Origin: Brachionus manjavacas
Taxonomy: Eukaryota > Rotifera > Eurotatoria > Ploima > Brachionidae
Assembly (NCBI GenBank): GCA_019054805.1
Contig: JAHQIY010000005.1
Location: 5,005,501-5,069,500, forward strand
Length of the DNA: 64,000 bases
Reading direction: 5' to 3'
Every line of letters begins with the position of its first letter. The stretch's first letter is position 1. The position numbers were made by a program, and so were the translations under genes. The notes below the pieces were generated by a model. The model ran no database searches. It was not told the origin of the DNA and saw only the letters and a program-made list of their open reading frames with translations. Shown piece after piece: positions 12,001 through 24,473 of this stretch.

Positions 12001-12600
12001 TGATTTGAAAGATTATCAAATAAATAATTATTTCAAGGCAACATTCAGAAAGAAAATTTCTAATTTTTTTTAACGTTGATGAATTTTTAAAAATATTTCA
12101 GCTTTCAAAGATGGATACAAAAAATTATTTTTGTTTTCTTTTGAAGATCGGTTTTATCTTGATATTACAAAATATTTTGGGTTTTCTAAATTGATTAAAT
12201 AAGCTTAAAAAAGTATTATTTTGATTCAATAATTTCATTTGTAAATTTGTTCCACTCATTGAGTATTCAATTTAAGATATTTTATCTTGGTGAGTAATTT
12301 TGTACTTAATCTCTGATCGATTTAACCAAGTTATTTGATTGAAAATATTTTTTAAGCTTTTCTTAAATTGAATTCATTAAATTAGAGCGTTGGGTAAAAT
12401 TCAACTATAACAAATGAATCTTATTTTCTTTTTTATTCAAAATTTCAAAATCCTCTTCATATATAAAATGTTGAAAATGTTTCTTAATAATATATATTTT
12501 AAGTTAGCTCTTATTTAGTTACTTTAATTATGATAAATTTTTAATTCTTATTAAGTTTGTTTTTTATATTTTCAAACTCTATTTTTATAAAAAAATCTTA
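9081..12600. other. AT-rich intergenic DNA, nothing recognised
   Basis: About 3.5 kb of extreme A/T content with no convincing reading frame, RNA gene or terminal repeats. A distant 5' exon of SGPP or regulatory DNA could be here, but nothing shows it. Confidence 0.5.
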
Positions 12601-15600
12601 AATTATTTACTTAAGAAAATCAAGTTGAAAGTAAAAAAGCCGAAATTTTTATTCAGTAGATTCTCTGTGGGCAAAGAAAACAAACACAAATTCCATTTAG
12701 CTGTTAGAGATTCGGCAAATTCCTATCTAAGTAATAAAAGGTTGAATCAAAGAATTCGATTTTATAGTATCAATTCACAGCAACAAATTCAATATAAATA
12801 TAAAGATATTTCGAAGAATTTTGAATCATACGAAAAAATTATCAAATTAGATAAAAATTATTTATATTTATTCCTTTTTGAATAAATATTTTCAAATAAA
12901 TTTTTCTCATGCTAAAAAATCATGTACTAAAAATGAGTATAAATTTGATTAACTTTCTTATTTGATTTCAACAATTTTTTAAATTATGATTCCGCAATTT
13001 GATTTTTATTTATCAATAGTTGAAAAAATATCAGATTCGGGTAATCGTAAATTCTATTAAAATTTCATCTTTAGACAAGGTCTTAGTTGTCACAAGTTAT
13101 TTAGACCCATTTCCTAAGTTACTGATCAAATTTAGCTATGTATTTGTTTGCTTCCTTTTGACTGTTCCTTTTATATCTCAATTTCCAAGTATTATATTTT
13201 GAAATTATGCAAGCTTTACCGAATTTTTCCTATGGCTTAATAATCATTAATTTTCTATTTTTTTCTTCAAAGGTTGTAATTAGCTTTTAGATATAAATTT
13301 TCTAGGAAAATGGTTCTCTGAATTGTTTCAATTTCCTTCCATCTATTCAACTCTTTCTATTAAAAGATAATTTTATGAGGGATTCCAATTCTAAGCTGAT
13401 TTTGCTACCAGTGCGTAAATTATTTGATTATATAATAGGTTATTGCTATATTTCTTTATAAAAAAAATTAATGAAAAGCATTTTTTTCATTTTTAACTTT
13501 TTCGCTGAATTTAAGGACTAATAAAATGAAAATAATTATAAAATTTGTTTTATTTAGATTTGGATTAACATCTAGATGTATCCAATTAACTACGTGAGTT
13601 GATTTTAAATTTCTAATATAATTCTTTTCAAGAGTAAGAGAGTGATACCAGAAATCGATAGTGGTATGGAAAGTTAATCCATTTTGATATAAAAGAGAAA
13701 ATGTAAAAGCAAATTTTTTAATTAATTATGTTTGAGTATTTTCTCTTTCAGTGTTAATTATTTGAATATCAAAGCAATAATAAATTACTTCAATTTTGAG
13801 GAATTATTGATTAATTTTTTTTTTCAATTTAGGGTGCAGTTGAGTAATAGTAAAAGAGAAATTTTGTTTGAAGCTTGTTGAAATATAACTCTGATAGCGG
13901 ATCCTAATTTCTGAACTTTTAAAAAAAAATTAAGCAACAAATTAAGTAGTAGAAAATCAAGTTTATTTTTTTTTATTCATTGAGTAATATTTTTTAGTCA
14001 AGTGACTGCCAGGGTAAACCACGAAGAATTGCGCGAAGAGAGAAAGCTTCTTCACAAACAGAATTAAGAATGAATGGAACAAGCTGGTGTCATGGTTTAA
14101 AGAAGTACAATTTTTAAAAGACCGTCTAATATTCTAGAACAGGCTGAAGAGAATTTATTTATTTAAAAAATTTTCTCTAAATTACTTCTGTAAATTACTT
14201 AGCCCACATTTTATGTTCGTATGTATGGTATAAAGAGTTACCATTGTTTCAAAGAAACTTACTCTTACAGACATGCAGTTGCTTTAGTAAAATTCAAAAA
14301 ATTAGTTTTTGTTTTAGAGTAAAATTAAGCAAAAATAATATTAATTTTAGAGTTGGCACTGACCTAAAATCGACTTATTATTTTTTGATAATTTTATAAT
14401 AAATATGTTCTCTGGAATTCAACTTAAAATTTTAAAAGTTTTAAGAAATTTTGAAACTTAGCAAAAATATAACATTAGACAAGTACATATGAATAAAATT
14501 TTCAATTTTTTAAAAAATAATTTTATCTTATTACAAAAGATAATTTGATGAAATTTTTTTTTCAACCAATTTGTCGGATTTCGAATAACTCAACTCTTGA
14601 ATGCCAAGAAATTAATTCAATTTTAAAAGAGATACTTCAAATTTAAAAAAAAAAGTAAAATTGAATAAAATAATTTTAATCCAAAACAGGTTGTAAATAG
14701 TTTATAAACAAAATACAAGCCTTATTATCATAAATATTTTTATTATTGAGCAACATAAACGAGCTAGCTCGTCGACTAGGGCGCACACACACCAGTTTTA
14801 TTGATTTTGATTTGATTATGTGCTAAGCATTTCTACGAGCTTGTAAGAATTGAAATATTTACAAATACAATCAATTTCAAATTCTAGATAGATAAATATC
14901 AAAAGTATTGTTTAAGATTTTTAAATTAAAATTTAACTATTTGATATTTTATTATTTAGACTCGTACTTAATCTTTATTATGATCTATCTTTTGCAAAAA
15001 AATAAATCAATCGCCCTAATCTAATATTATTTTTTGAAAGCGATAGAGAGCCAAGTTGTACTGCAATAGATTAAAAGAAAAATTTCAATTAATTTTATTC
15101 AAGCAAAAAATAAAAATCAATAAAATGCTTCCTTATCTTCTAGTTTTCCTTTTAGTTTTGAATTATTTAACTTTCTCATTAAGTGTAATTGTGTCAACCT
15201 TAAAATTACTTTTCCTTTTAGTTAGTCATCTTTTGGTTTGGTTAATTGTGGCTGAGCAAACAACAATAGTTTGAGTAATCGGAAATGTCTCAGCTTTAAG
15301 GATTTTTGTCTTTATCTGGCTACTTGGTTCATTATTTTAAGCTTAATAACATTTCAATTAGCATTCTTTTTTGGTAGAATAGAAAAATTATCCAATTTTT
15401 TTATTAGTTGAAAAAAAAATTACTAGGATTTTTTCAAATTTTATTTAATGAAAATAAAAACATTCTAAATGCCACACTCTGAAAATAATGAATAGGCAAA
15501 ATTTGCTCGAATTAATAGGCTTTTTAAAGCTTGGTTTGTAGCATTTAGCTTAGAATTAACAATGTTTTTTTACTTGACATAATTTTAAACTAAAAATCAT

Positions 15601-18567
15601 AAAGTTAATTAGAAGTAAATTTAATTTAGATTTATTTTTTCAAGTCGTAAAAATTCTTCTAAAGCGAACGAAAGTTTGATCAATAAGAAGGATTCTTGAT
15701 ATTAAACTAATTTAAGGCTTCAACTTTCAGATTTTATTTATAGTTATTTAATTATTTTCTAAATTTAAAATTAAATTTATGAATAAAACTAACAACGGTT
15801 TAATTCATAGAGATACGGTCACAAGAAATTAAACTAATATTTTTTTAATGTAAAATAGAATTTTATTTTTTATTGAAATCGCTTTGACTTAAACAAAAAT
15901 AATTATTAACATATGGATAGAATTTTTTTCTTTGTATAAAATAGACAAAGTGCAATTAGGAAGGGGAAGATGAAAGTTTTTAATGAGATGGTTTCAAACA
16001 GCTCATAAAAGGAGTAGAGATTCTAGAGCAATTATTAAGTAACAATTACAGCTTGGGGCAATTCTAAAAAACAAAATTTTCTCCAACAAAACTTGCCTTA
16101 AAATTAATTCAAAAGGCATCTAGTAGTTTAAACCTTTACCTAGTATTTTTTTGTTGCTTAAAAAACGAAGCCATTATAGATGAATTTTCGGTGTTGTATG
16201 AAAAAAAATTTTAAGTTCTAAAATTTGAAAATAATTTTTCTTTTTTTTAGCCAACTTAAATAAATATTATAAAATTTTTTAATATTTATTTATTCTGTTG
16301 GTGCCAATTTTGGTAATGCAGTGATAAGAAATAGAGTAAAATCTTAAATTATTAAAATTGTTAGCTAAAAGAAAATTAATAATTTATTCAAATAATCTTC
16401 TGTTCTGGTTTGAGGAATTTTCTTTTTGGATCATTCCCATTTCCGTGTTTTAACTGATTTCCCAATTTTATTGAGTCTTTGAAAAAAAAATTTTTAATTT
16501 AGAAAGAATACTGGACAATTAACTGAATAATTCAAAACGAAAACCTTTACTTTTTTTCAACATTCTCATGGAATTAGATGCGCTAATTGAGATTTATTTT
16601 TTATCACAATTTTCTATCATCTTTTACTTGCTATCAAACTTTCCAACATTTTTTCAGAGTACTAAGTCACTAATTCCACATAGAATACTTAAGTTATTTC
16701 AATTTGTAAAAATTTTCAAATCTTATTTGTATTTAAAGACGTACCAAGAGACTTTTTGCCTTTAAGAACTCAGGGAGGGAGAAAGCGCATCAAATAAAAA
16801 AAAATTAAAAAAACTAATTTTATGTAAATTTAGATGCTGACATATAAAAAAGCATACACTTTCTTTATGTCAAAAATTCTTTTACCTAAAAATATTAAAA
16901 AATTGCTAACTTAGGGAGATAACCAGACTTTTAAAACACAACGAGGAAAACCATTTTTATTATAGAATATTTTAAAATTTTTAGACCGCTAATGATCTTT
17001 ATAAAATTCAAGAAAATGATACACAAATTTAGAAGCGTCATTTGGTAATTGGGAATTGAAAAATAAAAACTTGGTCAATTAGAAAGCAAAAATAAGCAGT
17101 CCAGCAGTGGTAGCTTTTTTCATATTAAAAATCAAAGAAAATTACAATTATAAAAAAATCATTTTGTTAATCTACATTGGTTTCTTTGAAGATTTTTTGA
17201 AAAAGTTTAAATGTTTTCAGTATAATTTATTTAAGTATTTTTTAAGTATTCTTTAAAGCTGTTACGCTCTTTATTCTCAATCGGCTGTATGAGTCCTTGC
17301 ATGAATCCAATATCAGGTAATCGTGAATATTTAGAAATTTAGAAATTAATTTCCCTTTTTCTATTGACTTTTTTTATTAAATTTTATTAAAAACAAGTCA
17401 AACAGGAAACAAGTAAAAATGAAAAAAATTAATCTACCAAGAAACAGACAGGTCTTGTTAATTCAAATATAAATGTTTAGCTATGAAAATAAAGTTTTTT
17501 AGAATCGGCTCTTTTTGTTAACTTAAAGTTATGATGCCAAAACAAATTATCCAAAAAAAGAGTTTACCAAGTATATTGACTATTAAAAACAAACGCTAAT
17601 TCAATTGACTGAAATCCTTGTTTTAAAGAATTAATCAAAACTTTTAAAATCAATAAATCATTTAGAAAAACTCGTTTATCTTAATGAAAAACGCTTTAGA
17701 ATTTTGAATACTAATTTAAGTTTGATAGATATTTAACAAGCTGCTTCTTCAATTCTGTTAGATATTTCCTTACATTATGGTAAGTTATTCAGTCAGCAAT
17801 TATATAATATTTGCATCAAATATATTTTCTCTTCTTAATAATTAGATTTATTTTATACTTCTAGTTTACTCGTTTGCAAATTTATTGATTACTTAAATTA
17901 CCAAAGATTAACTCTCATTCCTATTATCTGCGAGGCATTGATAGCAGCGTTTGTTTTGGTTCATTCTTAAGTCTTACTTTGGCTTCTATTTTATATATGG
18001 CTTTTGGTTCTAGGTAATTTGCTGAACTAACCTTTTTGAAATGATCAGACATGCTTTTAGTTAAAAATGAACCCTTTAAATTGATAGAAAACTTGATTTG
18101 TTTTTTTATTTCAGCTCGGGCTTTTGATGCTCTATATTATTCTAGAGGTTGGTTCAATAAAATAGATTCAAAATATTTTATTGATTGGAAAAAAAATTCA
18201 ATCCATCTAATTTCACTGAAATTTCTCTATTTTCAATAATTTTTGACAATCATTCAAAATATCTGATATTAAATGACAACTTAATAAGCTGTCAATTTTT
18301 CAACATAAACAAAAATTTAGTTTTTCAATTTTGGAATTTGAATTTTTTCAAAGTGTCATGTTACAATTTTATTCCGACGAGATTTATGAAATATAATAAT
18401 TAAAAAAGTGAGATTTAAATTTTATATGATTTTTTTAATTATCATTTTTATTCTTGCATAAAAGTTTAAAGAAGTAATAAAGTAGAAACGATAAATAGAA
18501 TCAAAAATAATTAAATAATTTTCAATTAAATTCAGCTTCTTGTTTTGGCTGCCATCGTCTATGGTAT
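12601..18567. other. AT-rich DNA with scattered hydrophobic frames; possible mitochondrial fragment near 15.1-15.4 kb
   Basis: Short frames at 12625-12885, 13020-13202, 15056-15274, 16568-16765 and 18051-18403 encode Leu/Phe/Ile-rich peptides. None matches a known nuclear family. The frame from 15125 runs through TGA codons into text that resembles the C-terminal helices of cytochrome b (see findings). The rest gives no support for genes. Confidence 0.35.
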
Positions 18568-18625
18568 CATCTAGCTACCATAGATGTTTTCCTAGTAAGA
18601 CATCTTCGCAAGCCAGTCGTATTTT
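18568..18625 (+). repeat. Solitary copy of a LINE 3' hairpin module
   Basis: About 50 bp matches 18808-18860 with few changes. It contains two small inverted repeats, CATCTA/TAGATG around the loop GCTACCA and a second around CCTAGT. No RT coding sequence precedes this copy. Confidence 0.65.
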
Positions 18626-18689
18626 GTCTTTTTTTAAGACTAGCTAAAAAAAAATTGTTCAAATTCGCATAAAATCATTTATTTGACTG

Positions 18690-18893
18690 AAACTGAAACT
18701 CATGGAACAATTTACCATCGGAAGTTATTGAAGTTTCAACAGTCATTCAATTCAAAAATAGATACGATACTTTTAAGTCTAGTCTAAAGAGTAAATAGAT
18801 TTCTGGACATCTAGCTACCATAGATGTCTTCCTAGTAAGACATCTCCGCAAGCCACCTTGCCGTAGCTTATTGTGATTATTATTACACTCACT
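18690..18893 (+). mobile_element. 3' end of a LINE (RT C-terminus plus hairpin-bearing 3' UTR)
   Basis: Plus-strand reading WNNLPSEVIEVSTVIQFKNR ending at a stop near 18797 is the usual C-terminal tail of non-LTR RT ORFs. It is followed by the hairpin module (18808 onward) and a TTATTATTA-rich end. Everything 5' of it is missing. Confidence 0.75.
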
Positions 18894-19075
18894 CTCTAAT
18901 AATAGTAGTAGTAGCATTTCTGACTGCAAAATGTTTTGTCTTTGACAAGCTCAACAACTTCATTCATCTGGCATGCTGAAGATATTTATTTCACTTAGAT
19001 TGACCACTTGTTCGGGTAAACTTTTCCATTTGTTCTCTATTCGGTTGGGAAGAAAGTCCATTCTAAATTAGAGTA
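18894..19075 (-). mobile_element. 3' end of a second LINE in opposite orientation
   Basis: Minus-strand reading FLPNRIENKWKSLPEQVVN up to a stop after FSMPDE is an RT C-terminal tail. Downstream is a small hairpin (TTGTC AAA GACAA), then CAGTCAGAA and a CTACTACTACTATTATTA tail. The same CAGTCARAA-CTACTACT end is on the LINE at 49.8-50.8 kb, so they belong to one group. It meets the plus-strand LINE end tail to tail. Confidence 0.7.
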
Positions 19076-19425
19076 ATTATTTTTTTGACTTTTTTTAAAT
19101 TTTTTTAAATCAATTTAAAAACCTAATCAAATTAGAAGATTTTAAGTTTATTGGGGCTTTAAAAAAAAATTCCCAATTAAAATCGAATAAAGTAACATGT
19201 TTCTCTTTAAAAACATTTTATTTTGACGACTACAGCTAAAAGTGATCTTAAACCGAACTAATTTGAAAAAATAGAATCATTTATTTCTTTAACATGCTTT
19301 TGAATATTTATTTAAAATATTAAAAAATTCAATTATATTTAGATTAAAAGTCTATGTTTTACAATGAAGGGTTCATTAGGCTAAAAATTTAAATTCAAAA
19401 AAAAGATAATTTGGATTAACTTAAA

Positions 19426-20729
19426 ATGGGCGCCCCGACAGCTAAACTGGAAACAGTGGTAATTATCAGTCCGTACAAAGTAAGTAGTGCACATTTTTGT
19501 ATTTAAGCATCAAAATTAAAATATTCCTGATTTAAATTTGAACCGTTTAGGTATTATCACTTTTTTTCACCATACTATCTATGCTATGCTTGGTCATAGT
19601 GATACCCTCGACTTTTTGGTTTCATGCCGATCGTTTGATAAGATACGGTTTGTGGCAAGAGTGTGTAGTCGAGCCGATTCAATCTATCAATAATTTAGAT
19701 GTAGGAAAGTCGACCGAGCAAAAAACTCAAACCAATTTTAGCTGCACTCTTTATAATAAAGGTATATTCTCTTTCAAAACTGAATGGTGCATGCAGTCAT
19801 TACCGCATATGAATATTTTAATTTTGATTCAAAAATCTGCTTAGATTTAATTTAATTTTGTTTTAAAAGATAAATGCATTTATCTTTGCTTTACTTACAT
19901 GTATTCTGTTACTTATTTGTTTGTTAACTGATAACTGGTTGACTTCCAACGATGTGAAACAAGGTCTTTGGCGAAATTGTACTCTCGCAAGTAGCATCCC
20001 AACTTTAGCATACAGCATTCGTTCAAGGGAAAATATTAACGATAATGATTTTTATATTTGCGTTCCTCTTAACATTTGTAAGTCTACTTTTCCCAGAGAT
20101 TTTTGCTAGAGCTTGTTGTCACAGTATTTGTGTTCTCCTTTCTTTTTTTTGCGCTTATTTTAATTTTTTTCCTAAAGTATGGGTCCAGCTTTGTGGTTCA
20201 TTTATAGTTGTTGCGTTTTCTTGTACAGTTATTGGCATAATACTAATAGTAATCGGGCTAAGACACAAAAGAAGACAAGAGCGTAAAATGAGACTGTACG
20301 GAGCAGCCGGTTTCGTTGCGTTTGTTGGAAGTAAAATTTAGAAAAAAATATTTTCAATTTTTATTTTTAGTAAAATTTAATTTTTTATAAATAAATAATA
20401 AATTTTTTTTTTTAGTATTGTGCATACTGATAGCACTTATTCTATTTCCAGTTATGTTCATTAGAGAACTGCATGAACGCGGCAAGAACACATGGTATTT
20501 TGGCTGGTCTTATGGAGTAGCCTGGGGAGCTTTTTTCTTCCTGACTAGTAATTAAGTTATTCCCAGAGAAAAGAAAATTTACTGAATTTTAATTTCAGGT
20601 GCAGCTATTTTGTTAATGTGTGATCGAAAGAGAGAAGAGTTGTTCTACAAAGAAAGTTTGTACATAAACAATGATGAGGAAGACATTTTAGATAATCAAG
20701 ACGTCAAAATAAAAACTCTAAATCGATGA
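19426..20729 (+). CDS. TMEM47-like four-pass membrane protein (PMP22/claudin superfamily) with duplicated exon 2
   Basis: Exons: 1 (19426-19479), 2a (19551-19761), 2b (19870-20077), 4 (20178-20330), 5 (20416-20547), 6 (20599-20729). Exons 2a and 2b both start in phase 0 and end with one spare base, so each splices cleanly to exon 4, giving 226 or 225 aa. Each encodes a transmembrane helix and the first extracellular loop with Trp and the claudin-type GLW-x2-C...C (GLWQEC; GLWRNC). The downstream part, WVQLCGSF then LILFPVMFIREL and WYFGWSYGVAWGAFFF, matches TMEM47 (FNWGYGLAWGATIF). TMEM47 proteins sit at cell junctions. Using both exons in one transcript would break the frame at exon 4, so mutually exclusive use is expected. 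PolyA signal AATAAA near 20843. Confidence 0.85.
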
Positions 20730-21544
20730 ATTTAGCTATGTAGTTCGGGTTTCAGTTCAATTTAATTTGTTGGTTGTTTAATTGATTAGTTTATGAAATG
20801 TATCCATCTTTTAGATTTCGATTTGTTTAAATAGTTTGAGAAAATAAAATTTAAATTAAACATAATATTTTACACGAAAATTTTATTTTTATTTTTAAAT
20901 ATTTTAGAATTAAATAAATTTTCAATTAGTCAAAAAAATTGTGTTAATTTGTTTTTATGTTGTTTTGTTATTTTTATTAAATTTAATTGAAAAAAGAACG
21001 ATTATCGGACCCAAATTAAATTTAGATATTTGTTTTCTATGTCAAGATACTTAGGCTTTTTATTTAAGATGGATCTCGATGAATCTAAAGTATTTTTTAA
21101 ACAATAGGCAATACATATTCAATTAGAGGAAAACTACAAAAAAGTCACACATTTGAATTAAATGGAAGTGTATGAAGATTGCATGGAAACTACTTAACCA
21201 TATATAAATTTATAAATGGTATCCAAAAAAGATTTGTCTTTTTAATCCGTAAATTTAACCCTTTAATCATTATCTTAAACCCAAATATTTTTGAATATTT
21301 TTTGGTAGCATCTAATTATATTCTTTCGTATCTAATTTTAATTATAAAAAAGATATTTATTTTTATGTGCATATATTTATTTATTTTTCAATAGAAAATT
21401 AAATCATTTGAAAAAAAAACAATAATAAACAAAATCAAAGATATAAAGAATAAAAATTTTGTTATAATTTGACATTTTAATAGATTCGATTATTTTTACG
21501 TCTTTTTCTTGTAGTTGGATTTGATTGAATAATTAGACGTCAGT
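20730..21544. other. AT-rich intergenic DNA, nothing recognised
   Basis: Contains the 3' UTR and polyadenylation signal of the TMEM47-like gene, then AT-rich sequence. The 71-codon frame at 21179-21394 is Ile/Phe/Leu-rich and looks like chance. Confidence 0.45.
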
Positions 21545-23365
21545 ATTTTAGTATTAAATAGTAGTATTAGTTGTTAAACTGCAGTATAGATATTTCTATC
21601 TATACCAACGCACTGAGACGTTTAGCCTTATCTAGTGTAAGGCTTTGGCAGTCTTTGCTTCTCACTAATCCAAACACTTCTTTGTCAATAGTTGCTTTGA
21701 AACTGTTTTTTGTTTTCGCATTAATCGCATTTTTTGTCAAACTGTTCCAATCCTTTGCCAAACGGTTTGTTAAAAAATTATGTCTTGATGAACCTCTTCG
21801 GTTTATTTCACGATACGTTTGTCATGTGGTCTCCTTAGGTTTATTGTGCTATTTTTAGTGTAGTTGATACCATTCATTAGAGATACTTTTTCTAGACCAT
21901 TAACTATTTATACATTTAAATTAAATCACCTCTCAGGCGACGATTTTCAAGGCATGAGATTTAAGTCTTTCAACCTCTCTTCATACGGTTTTACTCTGGT
22001 AGAATCTACAAGCTTTGTTGCTCTTCTTTGAACTCTTTCTATGATCTTTACATCTGCTTTTAAATATGGGCGCCACATACTCACTGCATACTCTAAGTGT
22101 GGTCTAACAAGTGAAGTATAAAGGAGTCTCAGTGATTCTCGGCCAAGGCTCTTGAAACAGTTCTTTATTTGACCTAATGTTCTATTCGCTTTCATAGCTG
22201 TAACTGTGCACTGCTTGTTCTACTTAAGATCACTTGTAACAAACACCCCCAGGCCCTTTTCCTCAGTAATCTCTTCTAAAACGTGAGTAATATTTGAATT
22301 TGACATTGAATAATCCCCTTTCTCTTTCCTCTTCCCGATATACATAGCTTTACACTTTTTTAGGTATAAATCAGTTGACCAGATATCAGTCCATTCCATT
22401 AGAAGGTCTAGACCAGCCTGAAGTTCTAATGATGTAAAATTTGGCGTTTCAGAAAGACCCATAAATTTTAGATCATCAACATACCCGAGACAGAAGCTGC
22501 TAAAATTCTCCAACAAATCGTTGATGAAAATTACAAAAAGGATTGGACCAAGAACAGAGCCTTGTGACACTCCACTGGTTACTGATTCCCAATCAGAAGT
22601 AACATCGCCTAAGACAACTCTTTTTTCTCTTCCAATCAAGAAAGACTCAAGCCACTTCAACAATTGACCAATGATTCCATATGATTTAAGTTTGGTTATC
22701 AGTTTTTAATGGGAAACTTTATCAAAGGCATTGGAAAAGTTCGTATAAACAATATCTACATTCTTACCTTGCTCGTACTCACAAGTTGCTTTGTCAATGA
22801 ACTCAATTAGGTTTGTTGTGCATGATTTGTTCGGCATAAAGCCATGCTGTTTCTCAAAAAATTAGGTTGTTTATCAGCAGATATTCCATAAGCTCATCTC
22901 TTAGTATTCTTTCCATTATCTTTCCGACTATCGAAGTAAGTGAGAATGGTCTGTAATTGTTTATGTCTACCTTTGCTCCACTTTTATGAATTGGAGATAC
23001 GTTTGCTTTTTTCCATAAGTCCGGCAGTTCACTGTCCATAAACGATTTAATAAATATTAATGAAAGTAGAGTTGAGACTATTTTTGAGCATCTCTTTAAT
23101 ACTAGCGGATGAATTGAATCCGGACTCGGAGATTTATCGGTATTTAGTTTATCTAAATATTTCTCGATTTTTTCTGGTTTGAAGATAACAAACGGATCTA
23201 TTAATAGAGTAGCTTCGGTTCTCGTTGGGAAATGGATTTCGTCCTCGGTTAAATCGTACAAATTAAAAATCGATTTAAAGTAGCTATTCATTGTACCAAC
23301 TATTGCTTTACGGTCAGTAACTAATTCATCGCCCACTTTAATAGCATCTAAACCGTAAATATTGA
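21545..23365 (-). mobile_element. 5'-truncated, broken LINE reverse transcriptase (minus strand)
   Basis: Read on the minus strand, RT blocks follow in order. 23336-22854 has the fingers (NNYRPFSLTSIVGKIMERIL). 22853-22664 has a stop-containing linker. 22663-22220 has the palm, with SGVSQGSVLGPILFVIFIND and LGYVDDLKFMG. 22195-21947 has the thumb (SLVRPHLEYAVSMWRPY). 21945-21640 has the C-terminal end (AKDWNSLTKNAINAKTKNSF). The order and motifs are those of CR1/Jockey-type elements. The catalytic motif reads YVDD instead of the usual YADD, and several stops and frameshifts show the copy is dead. The 5' end stops near 23365; no endonuclease part precedes it. Confidence 0.85.
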
Positions 23366-23445
23366 TTTATTTTTTATAAATTTTGCATTAACTTCAAAAA
23401 ACTAATTTTTTCGATAATTTTATAATTTTTTTATATGCTATTTTA

Positions 23446-24060
23446 TTTATTAATAAATAGGCTCAATCGTCCCTCAATGGATTTTGACCTTTGGTCTCTT
23501 TGGTTGAGTTGAAAATTCAAATTGAATTAAATTAACGTTTAACGACTTAGGTGGACGTCCTCTTACGCGTTTTTGAGCTAATGGTTGAATTGTAATGCTT
23601 GAAGATACTTGATTTGTATTACTAAGAGGGACCGGTATTGAATTTTTAACAGCTTCTTTAATATTATTTGATGTTGATGGCATAACTGGCTGTAAAATTG
23701 TGGGTTGATTAGACTCTTGAATGTCATTATATTCTAAAATTCGATTCATGCAATTGATGTGAATTTCATGCAAGTCTATTCATAGCTTTTTTTTCCTACC
23801 ACGTTTGGAATTTCCTTCGATATTCAGATCTAAACCTGGAATATCGTTTAAACCTAAAAGGGAGGAAACTTCTAAAGTATGTTTGCGAATGAATCTTCTT
23901 CCTTGTTTTTAGGGGTTTGTAAAAACTTCGTTTAAAATTGTATAATTATCAGTATCGTCATTAATTGCATCAATTGGTCTTGGAATATCAAGAATTGACG
24001 TTGATGATACAGGAATAATTATAATTTTGGAATATTTTTTTGATTAAAAAGAATTTAGAT
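23446..24060 (-). pseudogene. C-terminal relic of a Mutator-like transposase (AT-hook tail)
   Basis: Minus-strand pieces: near 23880-23790 GLNDIPGLDLNIEGNSKRGR, then an open frame 23773-23474 of 99 codons with the AT-hook RVRGRPPKS and ending PKRPKVKIH. The first piece resembles text at 42300-42370 (FPNLDLQIEQNAKRDR), which there directly follows a SWIM-like zinc finger, so both are likely tails of the same transposase family. A stop separates the pieces. The terminal 60 bp (23446-23505) recur near 47.4 kb. Confidence 0.55.
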
Positions 24061-24473
24061 AAAATAAATATTATTTTGAGTAAAAAAGGTTTAAATAATT
24101 CATTAATAATTCAAAGATTTTTTGATTTACACGAGTTTTGTTTAATTTCAAACATTTTCCTGTAATTAAATATTACCTTTTTAATTATCTACTAAAAATT
24201 AAATATTATAAAAAAAAATTAGCTGTTCCCAAAAAACTAAGCCAAAATTAAAATTCAACAAAAAAACATTTTTGAAAATTCCAAAAATATTGTTCTTAAA
24301 AAAATTTTTTTTATATTACCTCTTCACGAAGAGGTAAAAATTGAAAGAAAATAAGGTTGCTTGGTTACCTTTTTTTTTATAAACGATTATGCTTACTTAA
24401 TACTAATAAACATATACAAAAACCCTTCTACTAAAACCTTAAATTATTGAAGCTTATTACCACTGGATAAAAA

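Noticed and set aside
12625..12885. 86-codon Lys/Asn/Tyr-rich frame
   Set aside because: Starts at a TTG, composition equals the AT-rich background, no splice sites or family match.
16568..16765. 65-codon hydrophobic frame from an ATG
   Set aside because: Leu/Phe/Ser-rich by base composition; no homology or neighbouring exons found.
18051..18403. Overlapping frames with RAFDALYYSRGW
   Set aside because: No recognised domain, frames broken, no splice support; lies just before LINE ends and may be an old repeat.
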